Below are positions 1-7,932 of a DNA stretch of 64,000 nucleotides, piece after piece. How positions within the stretch are numbered: position 1 is the stretch's first letter; every line of letters starts with the position of its first letter. The notes under the pieces were generated by a model, which saw only the letters and a list, made by a program, of their open reading frames with translations, made no database searches and was not told the origin of the DNA. The DNA is from Flagellimonas zhangzhouensis. GTDB taxonomy: Bacteria > Bacteroidota > Bacteroidia > Flavobacteriales > Flavobacteriaceae. Both the position numbers and the translations under genes were made by a program. The stretch is from positions 1,406,830 through 1,470,829 of the forward strand of contig NZ_FNKI01000002.1 of assembly GCF_900102925.1 (NCBI RefSeq), in the 5' to 3' direction.

Positions 1-174
1 TTTTTTGGATTCTATTACAGCGCCCGTATTATCAAAAATATCATGGATTTGGGCAATGCGTTTCTCATCGGTAGGTACAATAAATTTATACAGGTAATCG
101 GATGGCCAACTGGTGTTTTCCAACAACTGCTCCTTCAACCTTGCATAAAATTCATCTGAATTATCCTTATCCAT
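1..174 (-). CDS. DUF493 family protein (5' part, cut by window edge)
   Basis: Reading the minus strand from an ATG at 174 gives 58 uninterrupted codons running off the left edge, beginning MDKDNSDEFYARLKEQL and containing KFIVPTDEKRIAQIHDIF. This matches the N-terminal half of the short DUF493 (YbeD-like) family, whose members are about 90 residues with a ferredoxin-like fold and no firmly known role. It is divergent from the AAA ATPase that starts 83 bases away. The C-terminal part is missing only because the window stops. The family call is from pattern recognition and is fairly secure. Confidence 0.7.
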   Translation of the reverse strand, partial: MDKDNSDEFYARLKEQLLENTSWPSDYLYKFIVPTDEKRIAQIHDIFDNTGAVIESKK

Positions 175-256
175 GCTTCATTTTTCTACAAATATATGGC
201 TTAGAGCACAATTTTTTTTACTTGGGGCTATTTCATTACTTTGTATTGTTAAATTA

Positions 257-826
257 ATGTGTTTGGGCAAGAACAAAGTTGTTATTACAGGAGCACCTGG
301 AACTGGAAAAACTTCCATCGTAAAAGTTTTGGAGGAACAAGGGCATATTTGCTACCATGAGATCATTCGCGACATGACCTTAAAGGAAAAGTCAAAAAGT
401 GGTTTGGCAGAATTTATCTCCAATCCTTTGGTATTTGCAGATGACGCCATGCAGTTCAACAAAGATTTGCTTCACGGAAGAACAGCACAGTATATAAATG
501 CGCTGGACAACCTTGAGCCCATCAGTTTTTTTGATAGAGGTATACCAGATGTATTGGCCTACATGGATTTTTTTGGTCAGCATTATGATGAAGAATTTGA
601 ACATCCCTGTAAAATACATCGGTATGACATTGTTTTTATAGTGCCACCTTGGAAAGATATTTACGTTTCGGACAATGAAAGATTGGAAACTTTTGAAGAA
701 GCCGAACATTTACATCATGCCTTGGTAAACACGTACACACAATTTGGCTATAACCCCATCGAAGTGCCAAAAGATACGGTCCTAAATAGGATTGATTTTA
801 TTTTGGAAACACTTAAAAATCCTTAG
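257..826 (+). CDS. AAA family ATPase (AAA_28 / NadR-kinase-like)
   Basis: A 189-residue P-loop protein. The Walker A motif GAPGTGKTS lies about ten residues after the ATG at 257, so this start is preferred over the in-frame upstream ATG at 173, which would add a long hydrophobic stretch before the P-loop that the family lacks and would overlap the divergent DUF493 gene. Further on are FFDRGIPDVLAY, typical of AAA_28 proteins, and a C-terminal helical part. Such proteins resemble nucleotide kinases; the substrate is unknown. The stop codon TAG overlaps the GTG of recQ by one base, so the two genes are translationally coupled. Confidence 0.8.
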   Translation: MCLGKNKVVITGAPGTGKTSIVKVLEEQGHICYHEIIRDMTLKEKSKSGLAEFISNPLVFADDAMQFNKDLLHGRTAQYINALDNLEPISFFDRGIPDVLAYMDFFGQHYDEEFEHPCKIHRYDIVFIVPPWKDIYVSDNERLETFEEAEHLHHALVNTYTQFGYNPIEVPKDTVLNRIDFILETLKNP

Positions 827-2718
827 TGCGAAAAGAGACAACTTCCATTTTAAGGGGATTTTGGGGTCATGATGATTTTCGGGGCTCCCAAAAAAACATC
901 ATCGATACTGTTTTATCGGGCAAGGATGTATTGGCTTTAATGCCCACAGGTGGAGGCAAATCCATTTGCTACCAAGTGCCTGCTTTGGTGAACGAAGGTA
1001 TTTGCATTGTGGTCTCTCCTTTGGTTGCCTTGATCCAAGATCAAGTAAGTCAACTTAAAAAGCGAGGAATAAAAGCTGTTGCCCTTACAGGTGGCATTTC
1101 TGTTGAAGAACTCAGCAACCGATTGGACAATTGCCTTTATGGCAATTATAAATTCCTATACCTCTCAACAGAGCGATTACAACAAAGTATGGTTCAGGAG
1201 CGCATTCAACAAATGAATGTGAACCTTATTGCGATTGATGAAGCGCATTGTATATCGCAATGGGGCAACGATTTTAGACCTGCCTATCTGGGCTGTTCCA
1301 TTTTGCGGGAACTAATACCAGAAACACCCATCATCGCACTGACAGCCACAGCAACACCAAGGGTAATCGAAGATATTTTAGAAAACCTGAACCTAGAACA
1401 GGCTTCGGTTTTTAAGGATTCTTTTTTACGCTCCAATATTATATTTAAGGTAAAACATACCGAGGACAAACTTTATCAGCTTAAAAAATACCTAACTAAA
1501 ATAGACGGAAGTGGAATTGTGTATGTCCGCTCCAGAAAAGCATCCATTACCATCGCCAACTATTTGAATGAAAATGGTTATTCTGCCTCCTTTTTTCATG
1601 GGGGAATTCCAAAATCAGAAAAAGAGAAAAAACTGAATGAATGGTTAGTCGGAAAAGTACGGGTCATGGTCGCCACAAATGCCTTTGGAATGGGCGTGGA
1701 CAAACCTGATGTTCGTTTGGTGGTGCACTATCAAATTGCGGATAGTCTGGAAAGTTATTTTCAGGAAGCTGGAAGAGCCGGAAGGGATGGAAAATCCTCC
1801 ACAGCGATTATTTTAACCTCAAAAGAGGATGAGGAACGGGCCAAACAACAATTTTTATCGGCCTTGCCCGATGTCAATTTTGTAAAAACCGTCTATTCCA
1901 AACTCAACAATCACTTTCAAATTTCGTACGGTGAATTGGTTTCTGAACCATTGGCTTTTAAGTTCAATGAGTTTTGTCAGCACTACAACTTTAATCCCAA
2001 CATGGCTTTTAATGCCCTTCGGATGTTGGACCAAAATTCAGTGTTATCCCTTTCCGAAAACTTTAAGGAGAAAACTACCCTACAATTTGTGGTGTCCAAA
2101 GCTGTTATATTCGATTATTTGGATAAAAACCGTAAAACAGCACCGATAATTCAGACCATATTGCGCACCTATGGCGGAATTATGGAATACGAAACTAAAA
2201 TCAGTCTGGATTTACTTTCGAAAAAAACTGGCGAAAGCGAGGCTAAGCTCAAAAAAATAATGGAGCAATTGTTGGCTGATGGGATGGTGGAGTATCAAAA
2301 CAACACCAGCGACCTTGAAATTACTTTTTTGGTTCCCCGTGAAGATGACCATACCATTAATCCCTTCGCAAATAAAATTAAGGAACTCAATGCCGTGAAA
2401 CAGAACAATATGGCTGCGATGTTGGGCTACATCAAAAATAAAAAGGTGTGCCGCAACGTGTATTTGTTGAATTATTTCGGAGAAAAAAATGCAGAAAAGT
2501 GTGGCACCTGCGATATTTGCACAAAAAAGAGCAAGCTTGTCTCTCCCCACGAACTGGAGCAACGCATATTGGAATTGCTGGACCTAGGCCCACATTCCTC
2601 CCGCAAGTTGGAAAAAGTTACTGGTGCGAATGAAAAGGATTTGCTTAAAACATTGCAACGTCTTCTGGAAGATGAAGTGGTTGCTTTAAATTTTAAAAAT
2701 GAGTACATCAAAAAATAA
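826..2718 (+). CDS. recQ: RecQ family ATP-dependent DNA helicase
   Basis: A 630-residue superfamily 2 helicase starting at GTG, one base inside the preceding stop. Visible motifs in order: Walker A in PTGGGKSICYQ (residues 40-50), DEAH box IDEAHCISQW (about 136-146), motif V in ATNAFGMGVDKPDVR and motif VI QEAGRAGRDG (about 310-320). The cysteines of the RecQ zinc-binding domain are present (VCRNVYLLNYF then KCGTCDIC, about 540-564), followed by a winged-helix-like end. There is no C-terminal HRDC domain. Flavobacteria often carry a second, longer RecQ, so this may be the shorter paralogue. It unwinds DNA during recombination and fork repair. Confidence 0.92.
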   Translation: MRKETTSILRGFWGHDDFRGSQKNIIDTVLSGKDVLALMPTGGGKSICYQVPALVNEGICIVVSPLVALIQDQVSQLKKRGIKAVALTGGISVEELSNRLDNCLYGNYKFLYLSTERLQQSMVQERIQQMNVNLIAIDEAHCISQWGNDFRPAYLGCSILRELIPETPIIALTATATPRVIEDILENLNLEQASVFKDSFLRSNIIFKVKHTEDKLYQLKKYLTKIDGSGIVYVRSRKASITIANYLNENGYSASFFHGGIPKSEKEKKLNEWLVGKVRVMVATNAFGMGVDKPDVRLVVHYQIADSLESYFQEAGRAGRDGKSSTAIILTSKEDEERAKQQFLSALPDVNFVKTVYSKLNNHFQISYGELVSEPLAFKFNEFCQHYNFNPNMAFNALRMLDQNSVLSLSENFKEKTTLQFVVSKAVIFDYLDKNRKTAPIIQTILRTYGGIMEYETKISLDLLSKKTGESEAKLKKIMEQLLADGMVEYQNNTSDLEITFLVPREDDHTINPFANKIKELNAVKQNNMAAMLGYIKNKKVCRNVYLLNYFGEKNAEKCGTCDICTKKSKLVSPHELEQRILELLDLGPHSSRKLEKVTGANEKDLLKTLQRLLEDEVVALNFKNEYIKK

Positions 2719-3661
2719 CCCCCTTCGTATTGTATTTATGGGCACCCCCGATTTTGCTGTGGGGACCTTGGATCAACTTTTAAAAGCCGACTTTAATGTG
2801 GTTGGGGTCATTACTGCCCCAGACAGACCTGCTGGTCGTGGTAGAAAGGTTCAAGAATCGGCAGTAAAACAATTTTCTGTTGCTCATAATTTAAAGGTAT
2901 TGCAGCCCACCAATTTAAAGGATGAGGACTTCTTGGAGGAATTGAAAAGTCTTGAGGCCAATCTTCAGGTTGTGGTTGCCTTTAGAATGTTACCCAAAGC
3001 TGTTTGGCAAATGCCAACATATGGCACCTTTAACCTTCATGCTTCCCTCCTGCCCCAATATCGTGGAGCAGCTCCTATAAATTGGGCCATTATAAATGGT
3101 GAAACGGAAACTGGAGTAACCACCTTTTTTATTGATGAGAAAATAGATACTGGAAATATTATCCTTCAAAAAACAGAAAAGATACTTCCCGAGGATAATG
3201 TGGGATCCTTGCACGATAAATTAATGGCTATCGGAGGTGAGTTGGTCGTAGAAACTTGCCAACAGATTGAAGCTGGAACAGTAATTCGAAAAGTACAACA
3301 GGAAAGTTCGGAATTAAAGGCAGCGCCAAAAATTCATAAAGAAACCTGCAAAATTGATTGGAACACAAGCTTGGAACAGATTCAAAACCATATTCGTGGG
3401 TTGAGCCCATACCCTGGTGCTTGGACTACCATGATCAATGGGGATAAAGAAGAACAAATCAAGATATTTTCTACAGAAATAGAGCTTACAGAGCACAACT
3501 ACAACATTGGAACACTGGTGTTGGAGAAAAAATCACTTAAAGTTGCAGTGAAAAATGGCTTCATTATATTATTGGAACTTCAGTTACCTGGTAAACGTAG
3601 AATGAAGGTAGGTGATATTCTAAATGGCCTAAATTTGGAAAATGAAGCCCATCTTCGCTAA
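2699..3661 (+). CDS. fmt: Methionyl-tRNA formyltransferase
   Basis: A 320-residue enzyme that formylates initiator Met-tRNA with 10-formyl-tetrahydrofolate in the cytoplasm. The N-terminal domain shows RIVFMGTPDFAV and the signature HASLLPQYRGAAPI (about residues 113-126), followed by INWAIINGETETGVT. The C-terminal OB-fold domain contains GLSPYPGAWT. Length matches the family. Its ATG lies 20 bases inside the end of recQ, in another frame, so the two share a transcript. The first ATG is kept because the core starts ten residues later. Confidence 0.95.
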   Translation: MSTSKNNPLRIVFMGTPDFAVGTLDQLLKADFNVVGVITAPDRPAGRGRKVQESAVKQFSVAHNLKVLQPTNLKDEDFLEELKSLEANLQVVVAFRMLPKAVWQMPTYGTFNLHASLLPQYRGAAPINWAIINGETETGVTTFFIDEKIDTGNIILQKTEKILPEDNVGSLHDKLMAIGGELVVETCQQIEAGTVIRKVQQESSELKAAPKIHKETCKIDWNTSLEQIQNHIRGLSPYPGAWTTMINGDKEEQIKIFSTEIELTEHNYNIGTLVLEKKSLKVAVKNGFIILLELQLPGKRRMKVGDILNGLNLENEAHLR

Positions 3662-3764
3662 ACCCTTGCTAGGCTTGGGCTAGCTAAAACTTGTCGTTTT
3701 TTTCCCACTTTATCAACAAACGTTTCAAGTTATCAACAAAAAGCTCTATTTCCCTTGGTTTTAC

Positions 3765-3794
3765 TTGCGTTACTGGAGAATCCATATAAATTTG
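3765..3794 (+). promoter_or_regulatory. Predicted promoter of the HU gene
   Basis: TTG at 3765-3767, 19 bases, then TAAATTTG at 3787-3794, a perfect fit to the Bacteroidota housekeeping promoter (TTG / TAnnTTTG). Transcription would start near 3801, leaving a leader of about 38 bases before the ATG at 3839. The rest of the 177-base gap after fmt shows no gene. Confidence 0.65.
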
Positions 3795-3838
3795 TTTAGC
3801 ATTAAAATTATATTAACAACAATTAATTTAATTCCATT

Positions 3839-4111
3839 ATGAACAAAACAGAATTAATCGATGCTATGGCAGCTGATGCTGGCATCACTAAAGCAGCAGC
3901 AAAAAAAGCATTGGAATCTTTCTTGGGAAATGTAGAAGGAACTCTTAAAAAAGGAGACAGAATTTCTTTGGTAGGTTTCGGATCTTGGTCAGTTTCTAAA
4001 AGAAGCGCTAGAGAAGGTAGAAACCCTCAAACTGGTCAAACCATCAAGATTGCAGCTAAGAACGTAGTAAAGTTCAAAGCAGGAGCAGAATTGAGCGGTG
4101 CAGTAAACTAA
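3839..4111 (+). CDS. hupB: HU family DNA-binding protein
   Basis: A 90-residue histone-like protein beginning MNKTELIDAMAADAGITK. The helical dimerisation part is followed by the beta-arm signature region with GRNPQTGQTIKIAAKNVVKF and the closing AGAEL. Length and sequence are those of a standard HU, which binds and bends DNA in the nucleoid. It stands alone, with its own predicted promoter at 3765-3794 and a hairpin terminator at 4133-4161. Codon use looks optimised, as expected for an abundant protein. The subtype symbol is by convention; hup would also do. Confidence 0.95.
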   Translation: MNKTELIDAMAADAGITKAAAKKALESFLGNVEGTLKKGDRISLVGFGSWSVSKRSAREGRNPQTGQTIKIAAKNVVKFKAGAELSGAVN

Positions 4112-4132
4112 TCAATTTTTTATTTAATATAT

Positions 4133-4161
4133 GAAAGCACTCCTTTTAGGGGTGCTTTTTT
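4133..4161 (+). terminator. Rho-independent terminator of the HU gene
   Basis: AAAGCACTCC and GGGGTGCTTT pair around a short TTTTA loop (one T-G wobble) and are followed by a run of Ts, 21 bases after the HU stop codon. Confidence 0.8.
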
Positions 4162-4184
4162 AGTTGAAATAGGTACTTCTTTTT

Positions 4185-4214
4185 TTGCAAATATTGATTA
4201 TTATGTTAAATTTA
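4185..4214 (+). promoter_or_regulatory. Predicted promoter of yqgE
   Basis: TTG at 4185-4187, 19 bases, then TAAATTTA at 4207-4214, one mismatch from TAnnTTTG. It follows the HU terminator directly and gives a leader of about 15 bases to the ATG at 4235. Confidence 0.5.
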
Positions 4215-4234
4215 AGAACACGAATCCTATAACT

Positions 4235-4795
4235 ATGGTGAGTTACGAGCCTAAAAAGGGAAATTTGCTTGTTGCGGAGCCTTCGCTTACCGGAGATGTT
4301 TCCTTTAATAGATCTGTGGTTCTCATTGCAGAGCACAACCATGAAGGTTCAGTGGGTTTTATATTAAATAAACCCTTGGATTATACCATTTGTGATTTGG
4401 TTTCTGAAATCACAATTCCATTTCAAGTATTTAACGGCGGCCCTGTTGAGCAGGACAATCTTTACTTTATTCATAAAGTGCCTCACTTGATTGAAAACAG
4501 TATTGAAATATCTGATGGTATCTTTTGGGGCGGCAATTTTGATAAAACCGTAGAACTTATCAATGGAGGTACCATTTCACAACAGGATATACGATTCTTT
4601 TTAGGGTATTCAGGATGGGGTTCCCAGCAGTTAGACCAGGAACTATCCTCCAAATCGTGGGTAGTGGTGCAAAATGAATATGAAAGCAGTATCCTAGAAA
4701 AATCTGCCATTGCATTTTGGAAAGAAAAAATGGTGGAACTGGGAGGTGATTATCTGCTTTGGTCCAATGCCCCCGAAAATCCTTCGCTTAATTAG
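4235..4795 (+). CDS. YqgE/AlgH family protein (UPF0301)
   Basis: A 186-residue protein of the UPF0301/DUF179 family. The hallmark opening is present: KGNLLVAEPSLTGDVSFNRS, then VVLIAEHNHEGSVGFILNKP, with FNGGPVEQDNLYFIH and FFLGYSGWGSQQLDQEL later on. The family name comes from AlgH, once thought to regulate alginate in Pseudomonas; the molecular function is unknown. The gene has its own predicted promoter and converges with the aminotransferase gene, the two coding regions overlapping by 8 bases with no terminator between them. Confidence 0.92.
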   Translation: MVSYEPKKGNLLVAEPSLTGDVSFNRSVVLIAEHNHEGSVGFILNKPLDYTICDLVSEITIPFQVFNGGPVEQDNLYFIHKVPHLIENSIEISDGIFWGGNFDKTVELINGGTISQQDIRFFLGYSGWGSQQLDQELSSKSWVVVQNEYESSILEKSAIAFWKEKMVELGGDYLLWSNAPENPSLN

Positions 4796-5642
4796 CCTGT
4801 GAAATTCTAGCTTTCGCATTCAATTTACCGACCAAGCTTTTGGCAACGGTATTTCCGAATACTTTTTTCCTGTATTTACTTATGGATTGAATTCCCATGA
4901 TGGTATTGGTAATGAACAACTCATCCGATTTCTGCAGTTCAAATGGAGATATGGATGCCTCCTGCAGTTCTAAACCCTCAGTGGCTTCGATAATTTCCAT
5001 CAACTTTTTACGAATAATACCATCCAAACAACCATCGCTTAAAGGTGGGGTTTTAATTACATTATCTTTTACCAAAAATAAGTTTCCGTTTATGGACTCC
5101 ACCACTTGTTTTTCGTTGTTGACCAATAAACAATTAGAATAACCATTTTCCTTGGCAAAGACACTAGCCACTACATGTAAAACTTTATTGGAAGTTTTAA
5201 GAGTGCTCAACATGTCTTTGTTTACATAGAAATCCTTAAAAAGCTCTACTTCATAATCACCATCTTCCAAAATATAAAATGGTGAGTCCAGAGCTGAGGT
5301 TTCAATTACATAGGACACATTATTGGTCTCTGGGGTATACAATCCCCCATCATTCCTAAATACAGTCAATCTAATTCTAACCGAATTATCTCCCAAGGCG
5401 TTGGCTTCGATAGTTTTCTTGATTTCTTCTTCCAAGAATTCCAACGTAAATTCCATAGGAATCTCCATACGAAGAATTCGCATGGATGCCATCAACCTAA
5501 AATAATGGTCCTCCCAAAAAAATACAGTTCCATTTACACAACGAACTGTCTCAAAAAGGGCATCGCCATATTTAAGTCCTCTGTTGTTGGCAGTTAATAG
5601 CGTTGAATCTTCAGCAAAAAGTGCTCCGTTAAAATTAACCAT
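4788..5642 (-). CDS. Aminotransferase class IV (D-amino-acid / branched-chain / PabC-like)
   Basis: A 284-residue PLP enzyme of fold type IV. The start MVNFNGALFAEDST leads into NNRGLKYGDALFETVR, the usual N-terminal signature; the probable PLP lysine lies in LSTLKTSNKVLHVVAS and the conserved glutamate in KQVVESINGNLFLV. Family members transfer amino groups to branched-chain oxoacids or D-amino acids, or act as aminodeoxychorismate lyase. The sequence alone does not choose between them; there are no folate or branched-chain genes nearby. A -7 box (5669-5676) and a hairpin (5649-5669) sit just before the ATG. Confidence 0.88.
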   Translation of the reverse strand: MVNFNGALFAEDSTLLTANNRGLKYGDALFETVRCVNGTVFFWEDHYFRLMASMRILRMEIPMEFTLEFLEEEIKKTIEANALGDNSVRIRLTVFRNDGGLYTPETNNVSYVIETSALDSPFYILEDGDYEVELFKDFYVNKDMLSTLKTSNKVLHVVASVFAKENGYSNCLLVNNEKQVVESINGNLFLVKDNVIKTPPLSDGCLDGIIRKKLMEIIEATEGLELQEASISPFELQKSDELFITNTIMGIQSISKYRKKVFGNTVAKSLVGKLNAKARISQAN

Positions 5643-5648
5643 GAAAAA

Positions 5649-5669
5649 GTCCCGATTTTTTAGCGGGAC
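5649..5669 (-). terminator. Hairpin with T-run directly before the aminotransferase start codon
   Basis: GTCCCG and CGGGAC enclose a 9-base AT loop; on the minus strand the stem is followed by TTTTT, one C, and the ATG. It fits a terminator for the START-domain gene 28 bases upstream, and it also overlaps the predicted promoter of the aminotransferase by one base. Confidence 0.6.
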
Positions 5670-5676
5670 AAAGATA
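5669..5676 (-). promoter_or_regulatory. Predicted -7 box of the aminotransferase gene
   Basis: TATCTTTG on the minus strand, a perfect TAnnTTTG. I find no TTG at the right distance upstream. Transcription would begin near 5662, inside the loop of the adjoining hairpin, so the hairpin would not form in transcripts from this promoter. Confidence 0.45.
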
Positions 5677-5696
5677 CAGCTTACTGGAGAATTGGT

Positions 5697-6080
5697 TTAG
5701 GTGGAACCCAAAACCTGTTTTAAATCGGATACTTGGTTTTCCCAAAGCATTTTAGCTTCGTCCACCTCGTCATCTTCAGCAAAATCCGTTATAAATAGAG
5801 ATACATCTTTGGTTATTTCGTCTACGATAATGCGCATTTCAAAAAATGAACCGTCCTCATTTTCCTCCCAAGCAAATTTTACGAATTCCTCGCTTTTTCT
5901 TTTCAACATTTTGGCCTTTTCTTCGGCCCCGTCCCAAATAAAAGTAAACATTTCACCGCGTGAATTCACATTATCGGCGTACCATTCTGACAAGCCTGAT
6001 GGGGTGGCAATATAATTGTATAGCAACTGAGGTGAAGCATGGATTACAAACTCCAGTTCAAATTTAGTCTTATCACTCAT
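5697..6080 (-). CDS. START-like / SRPBCC domain protein
   Basis: A 127-residue single-domain protein starting MSDKTKFELEFVIHASPQLLYN. The pattern of a short first strand, helix PQLLYNYIATPSGLSEWYAD, the strands around FTFIWDG and KFAWEE, and a long C-terminal helix (MLWENQVSDLKQVLG) is that of the SRPBCC fold, close to the AHSA1/START-like group of Bacteroidota. Longer in-frame readings from a TTG at 6212 would add a hydrophobic lead across the tRNA promoter and are rejected. Ligand unknown. The promoter region is shared with the divergent tRNA gene. Confidence 0.85.
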   Translation of the reverse strand: MSDKTKFELEFVIHASPQLLYNYIATPSGLSEWYADNVNSRGEMFTFIWDGAEEKAKMLKRKSEEFVKFAWEENEDGSFFEMRIIVDEITKDVSLFITDFAEDDEVDEAKMLWENQVSDLKQVLGST

Positions 6081-6167
6081 GTTAGCGTTCTTTAATTCCT
6101 TTTCGACATTTGATATAATTTGGGAAGATAAAAAAATAAATATCAAATAATAAATTAATAATGAATT

Positions 6168-6198
6168 TTGATTCAGCGAAAATTTAAACATATATTTG
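6168..6198 (+). promoter_or_regulatory. Predicted promoter of tRNA-Met
   Basis: TTG at 6168-6170, 20 bases, then TATATTTG at 6191-6198: a full match to the Bacteroidota consensus. Transcription would start about 15 bases before the mature 5' end at 6220. Confidence 0.65.
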
Positions 6199-6219
6199 CA
6201 CCCGCTTAGCAAAAATCAT

Positions 6220-6293
6220 GGCGAGGTAGCTCAGCTGGTTAGAGCGTCGGATTCATAACCCGGAGGCCGAGGGTTCAAGTCCCTCTCTCGCTA
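6220..6293 (+). tRNA. tRNA-Met (anticodon CAT, elongator type)
   Basis: A 74-base cloverleaf. Acceptor GGCGAGG pairs with TCTCGCT (two G-U pairs), D stem GCTC/GAGC, anticodon loop TTCATAA with CAT at 6254-6256, T arm GAGGG-TTCAAGT-CCCTC, discriminator A, and no encoded CCA. The anticodon stem lacks the three G-C pairs of an initiator and 1-72 is a G-U wobble, so an elongator tRNA is favoured. Pair 31-39 is an A-C mismatch. A tRNA-Ile with modified CAT cannot be excluded by reading alone. Confidence 0.9.
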
Positions 6294-6301
6294 CAAAAAT
6301 C

Positions 6302-6339
6302 AAAGTCATTTAGCTGTTTTAGTTGAATGGCTTTTTTTT
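6302..6339 (+). terminator. Terminator after tRNA-Met
   Basis: AAAGTCATT pairs with AATGGCTTT (one wobble) across a 16-base loop and runs into eight Ts, starting 9 bases after the tRNA. Confidence 0.65.
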
Positions 6340-6827
6340 GTGCCCGATATTTTCCCGATAATTTAAATGACCATATGACTTCGACTTATTTAAAATATAT
6401 AATTCAACACTCATTGTGATAATAAAAGCTATAAGATTTGACGGGGGTATACCAAAAATTAAAAAAGACCAGGCCCCTTTCCTATAGAGTTGTGAAGGCA
6501 CTTAATTCTTTACGTGTGAATCGTTTTGATATTACAAAATAAACCTTAACAACTAGCCGTAATTAACCCACCTTTTTATTGAACTTTCAGGCTATGGTTT
6601 TTGGATATGTATAGGAAGGCATAAATTATGGAATTCCAGACATCGATTAACCTAATAAACCCCTTCAATCAACTAAGTTACCATTGCCAATGTTCTGGAT
6701 TACAGAATATTAATTAAAATTCCCATCTATACATTTTGGTCAACAGTTCACACATAGCTCCACAATATTAATTAGTAAAGTAGTATTTTATAAAGGTGTT
6801 GATTTATCCAATTTAAATTATCCAATT
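6340..6827. other. Gene-free stretch after tRNA-Met
   Basis: About 490 AT-rich bases with no reading frame I can support. A 60-codon frame on the minus strand (6319-6501) has no recognisable family and overlaps the terminator. A close direct repeat, CCCGATATT and CCCGATAAT, lies at about 6342-6362, and a GGGGGTATACC word near 6444. The 3' end of a tRNA is a common integration site, but I found no second copy of the tRNA tail and no integrase, so nothing here proves an insertion. Confidence 0.4.
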
Positions 6828-7772
6828 ATGAAAACTAATCTTATCTCCGTAATTATTATTGGAATGATGCTTTTTAGTTCATACTCATGCAAAAACAAAA
6901 GGGAAGCAAAACCTGAAAAAGTGGTGGAAGTAGAATCTCCAAAATTGAAAAGCATAGAAGTTAATGACTATACCATCAATTATCTTGATATTGGGAAGGG
7001 AGAGCCTGTAGTTTTTGTTCATGGTGGTGTAGGTGATTATCGCACTTGGGAAGCTCAAACAGAAGTTTTTTCAGAAGATTATAGGGTAATTGCCATAAGT
7101 AGACGTTATGCACACCCAAACAAACAGGAAGCCAATGAAACTAACGATTATTCCGTAACTCAACATTCAAATGACCTTACTCAATTTTTAAAAGCACTTA
7201 ATTTAGGTCCCGTACATCTAGTTGGGCATTCTTATGGTGCTTTTACATCTTTAATGGCAGCATTAGAAAATCCAGAATTAGTAAAAAGCCTCACACTTGG
7301 TGAACCACCAGTTGTGTCATTCTTGCAGTATACTTCTGATGGTGAAACTATAGGTAATGATTTTATTATGAATGTGGTGATGCCTTCGGCTCAAGCCTTT
7401 AATAGTAATAATGATAAAAAAGCAGTTGAACTATTTATTGGAAGTATTTTAACTGATAGTCTCCATTTCTCGAAAGCAACTGAAAAGGAAAAGAAACTAA
7501 TGATGGATAATGCGTTCGAACTTAAAGGTATTTTATTAACTGAAAATCCATATCCGCCATTAGTGTGTGAAGATTTAAATAAATTAAATAAACCTACCTT
7601 ACTTATAAAGGGTGATAGGTCTCCTAAAGTTCTCACAGTTATTACTGACGAGTTATCAAAATGTATAGTTAATAGCGAAGTAAAAGAATTATCAAATGCA
7701 TCTCATGGTTTAGAATATCAAAATCCTAATGAGTTCAATAAAATTGTCCTTGAATTTATAGGTAAGCATTGA
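6828..7772 (+). CDS. Alpha/beta hydrolase, probable lipoprotein
   Basis: A 314-residue alpha/beta hydrolase. A hydrophobic leader ends in FSSYSCKN, so Cys21 is a probable lipidation site; the acidic and lysine-rich stretch after it is a spacer. The fold then shows the oxyanion loop VFVHGGVGDYRTW (about 63-74), the nucleophile elbow LVGHSYGAF with Ser135, the acid region LLIKGDRSPKV and the histidine in NASHGLEYQ. It therefore has a full catalytic triad. The substrate is unknown; epoxide hydrolase- or esterase-like proteins look similar. It stands alone in the loose region after the tRNA, with no clear promoter of the usual type. Confidence 0.85.
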   Translation: MKTNLISVIIIGMMLFSSYSCKNKREAKPEKVVEVESPKLKSIEVNDYTINYLDIGKGEPVVFVHGGVGDYRTWEAQTEVFSEDYRVIAISRRYAHPNKQEANETNDYSVTQHSNDLTQFLKALNLGPVHLVGHSYGAFTSLMAALENPELVKSLTLGEPPVVSFLQYTSDGETIGNDFIMNVVMPSAQAFNSNNDKKAVELFIGSILTDSLHFSKATEKEKKLMMDNAFELKGILLTENPYPPLVCEDLNKLNKPTLLIKGDRSPKVLTVITDELSKCIVNSEVKELSNASHGLEYQNPNEFNKIVLEFIGKH

Positions 7773-7826
7773 TGTATAAAAGGCAGCTTGTAAAAACATG
7801 TAAAAGGAATAACGGCTGAATTAGGT

Positions 7827-7868
7827 GCGTCAGCGGAAAGTGATTGCACATTTTCCCATTACTGACGC
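7827..7868. repeat. Interrupted inverted repeat between convergent genes
   Basis: GCGTCAG (7827-7833) pairs with CTGACGC (7862-7868), and inside them GGAAA pairs with TTTCC; the tip holds 11-12 bases. There is no T-run on either side, so a simple terminator is unlikely. It lies between the hydrolase and the MORN-like gene, which converge. Confidence 0.45.
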
Positions 7869-7932
7869 TTACATTTACACGTTACCGAAGTTCAGTTAAA
7901 CGATAATAACCACCCCTTTAAAAGTGTAATCA

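Noticed and set aside
2212..2711. Long minus-strand frames inside recQ
   Set aside because: They mirror the codon pattern of recQ, whose helicase motifs are complete.
6220..6500. Integration site with tRNA-Met as attachment site
   Set aside because: No repeat of the tRNA tail and no integrase or mobilisation gene found; kept only as a low-scoring finding.
6319..6501. A 60-codon minus-strand frame just after tRNA-Met
   Set aside because: No recognisable family, overlaps the tRNA terminator, and its start is not preceded by any promoter-like sequence.
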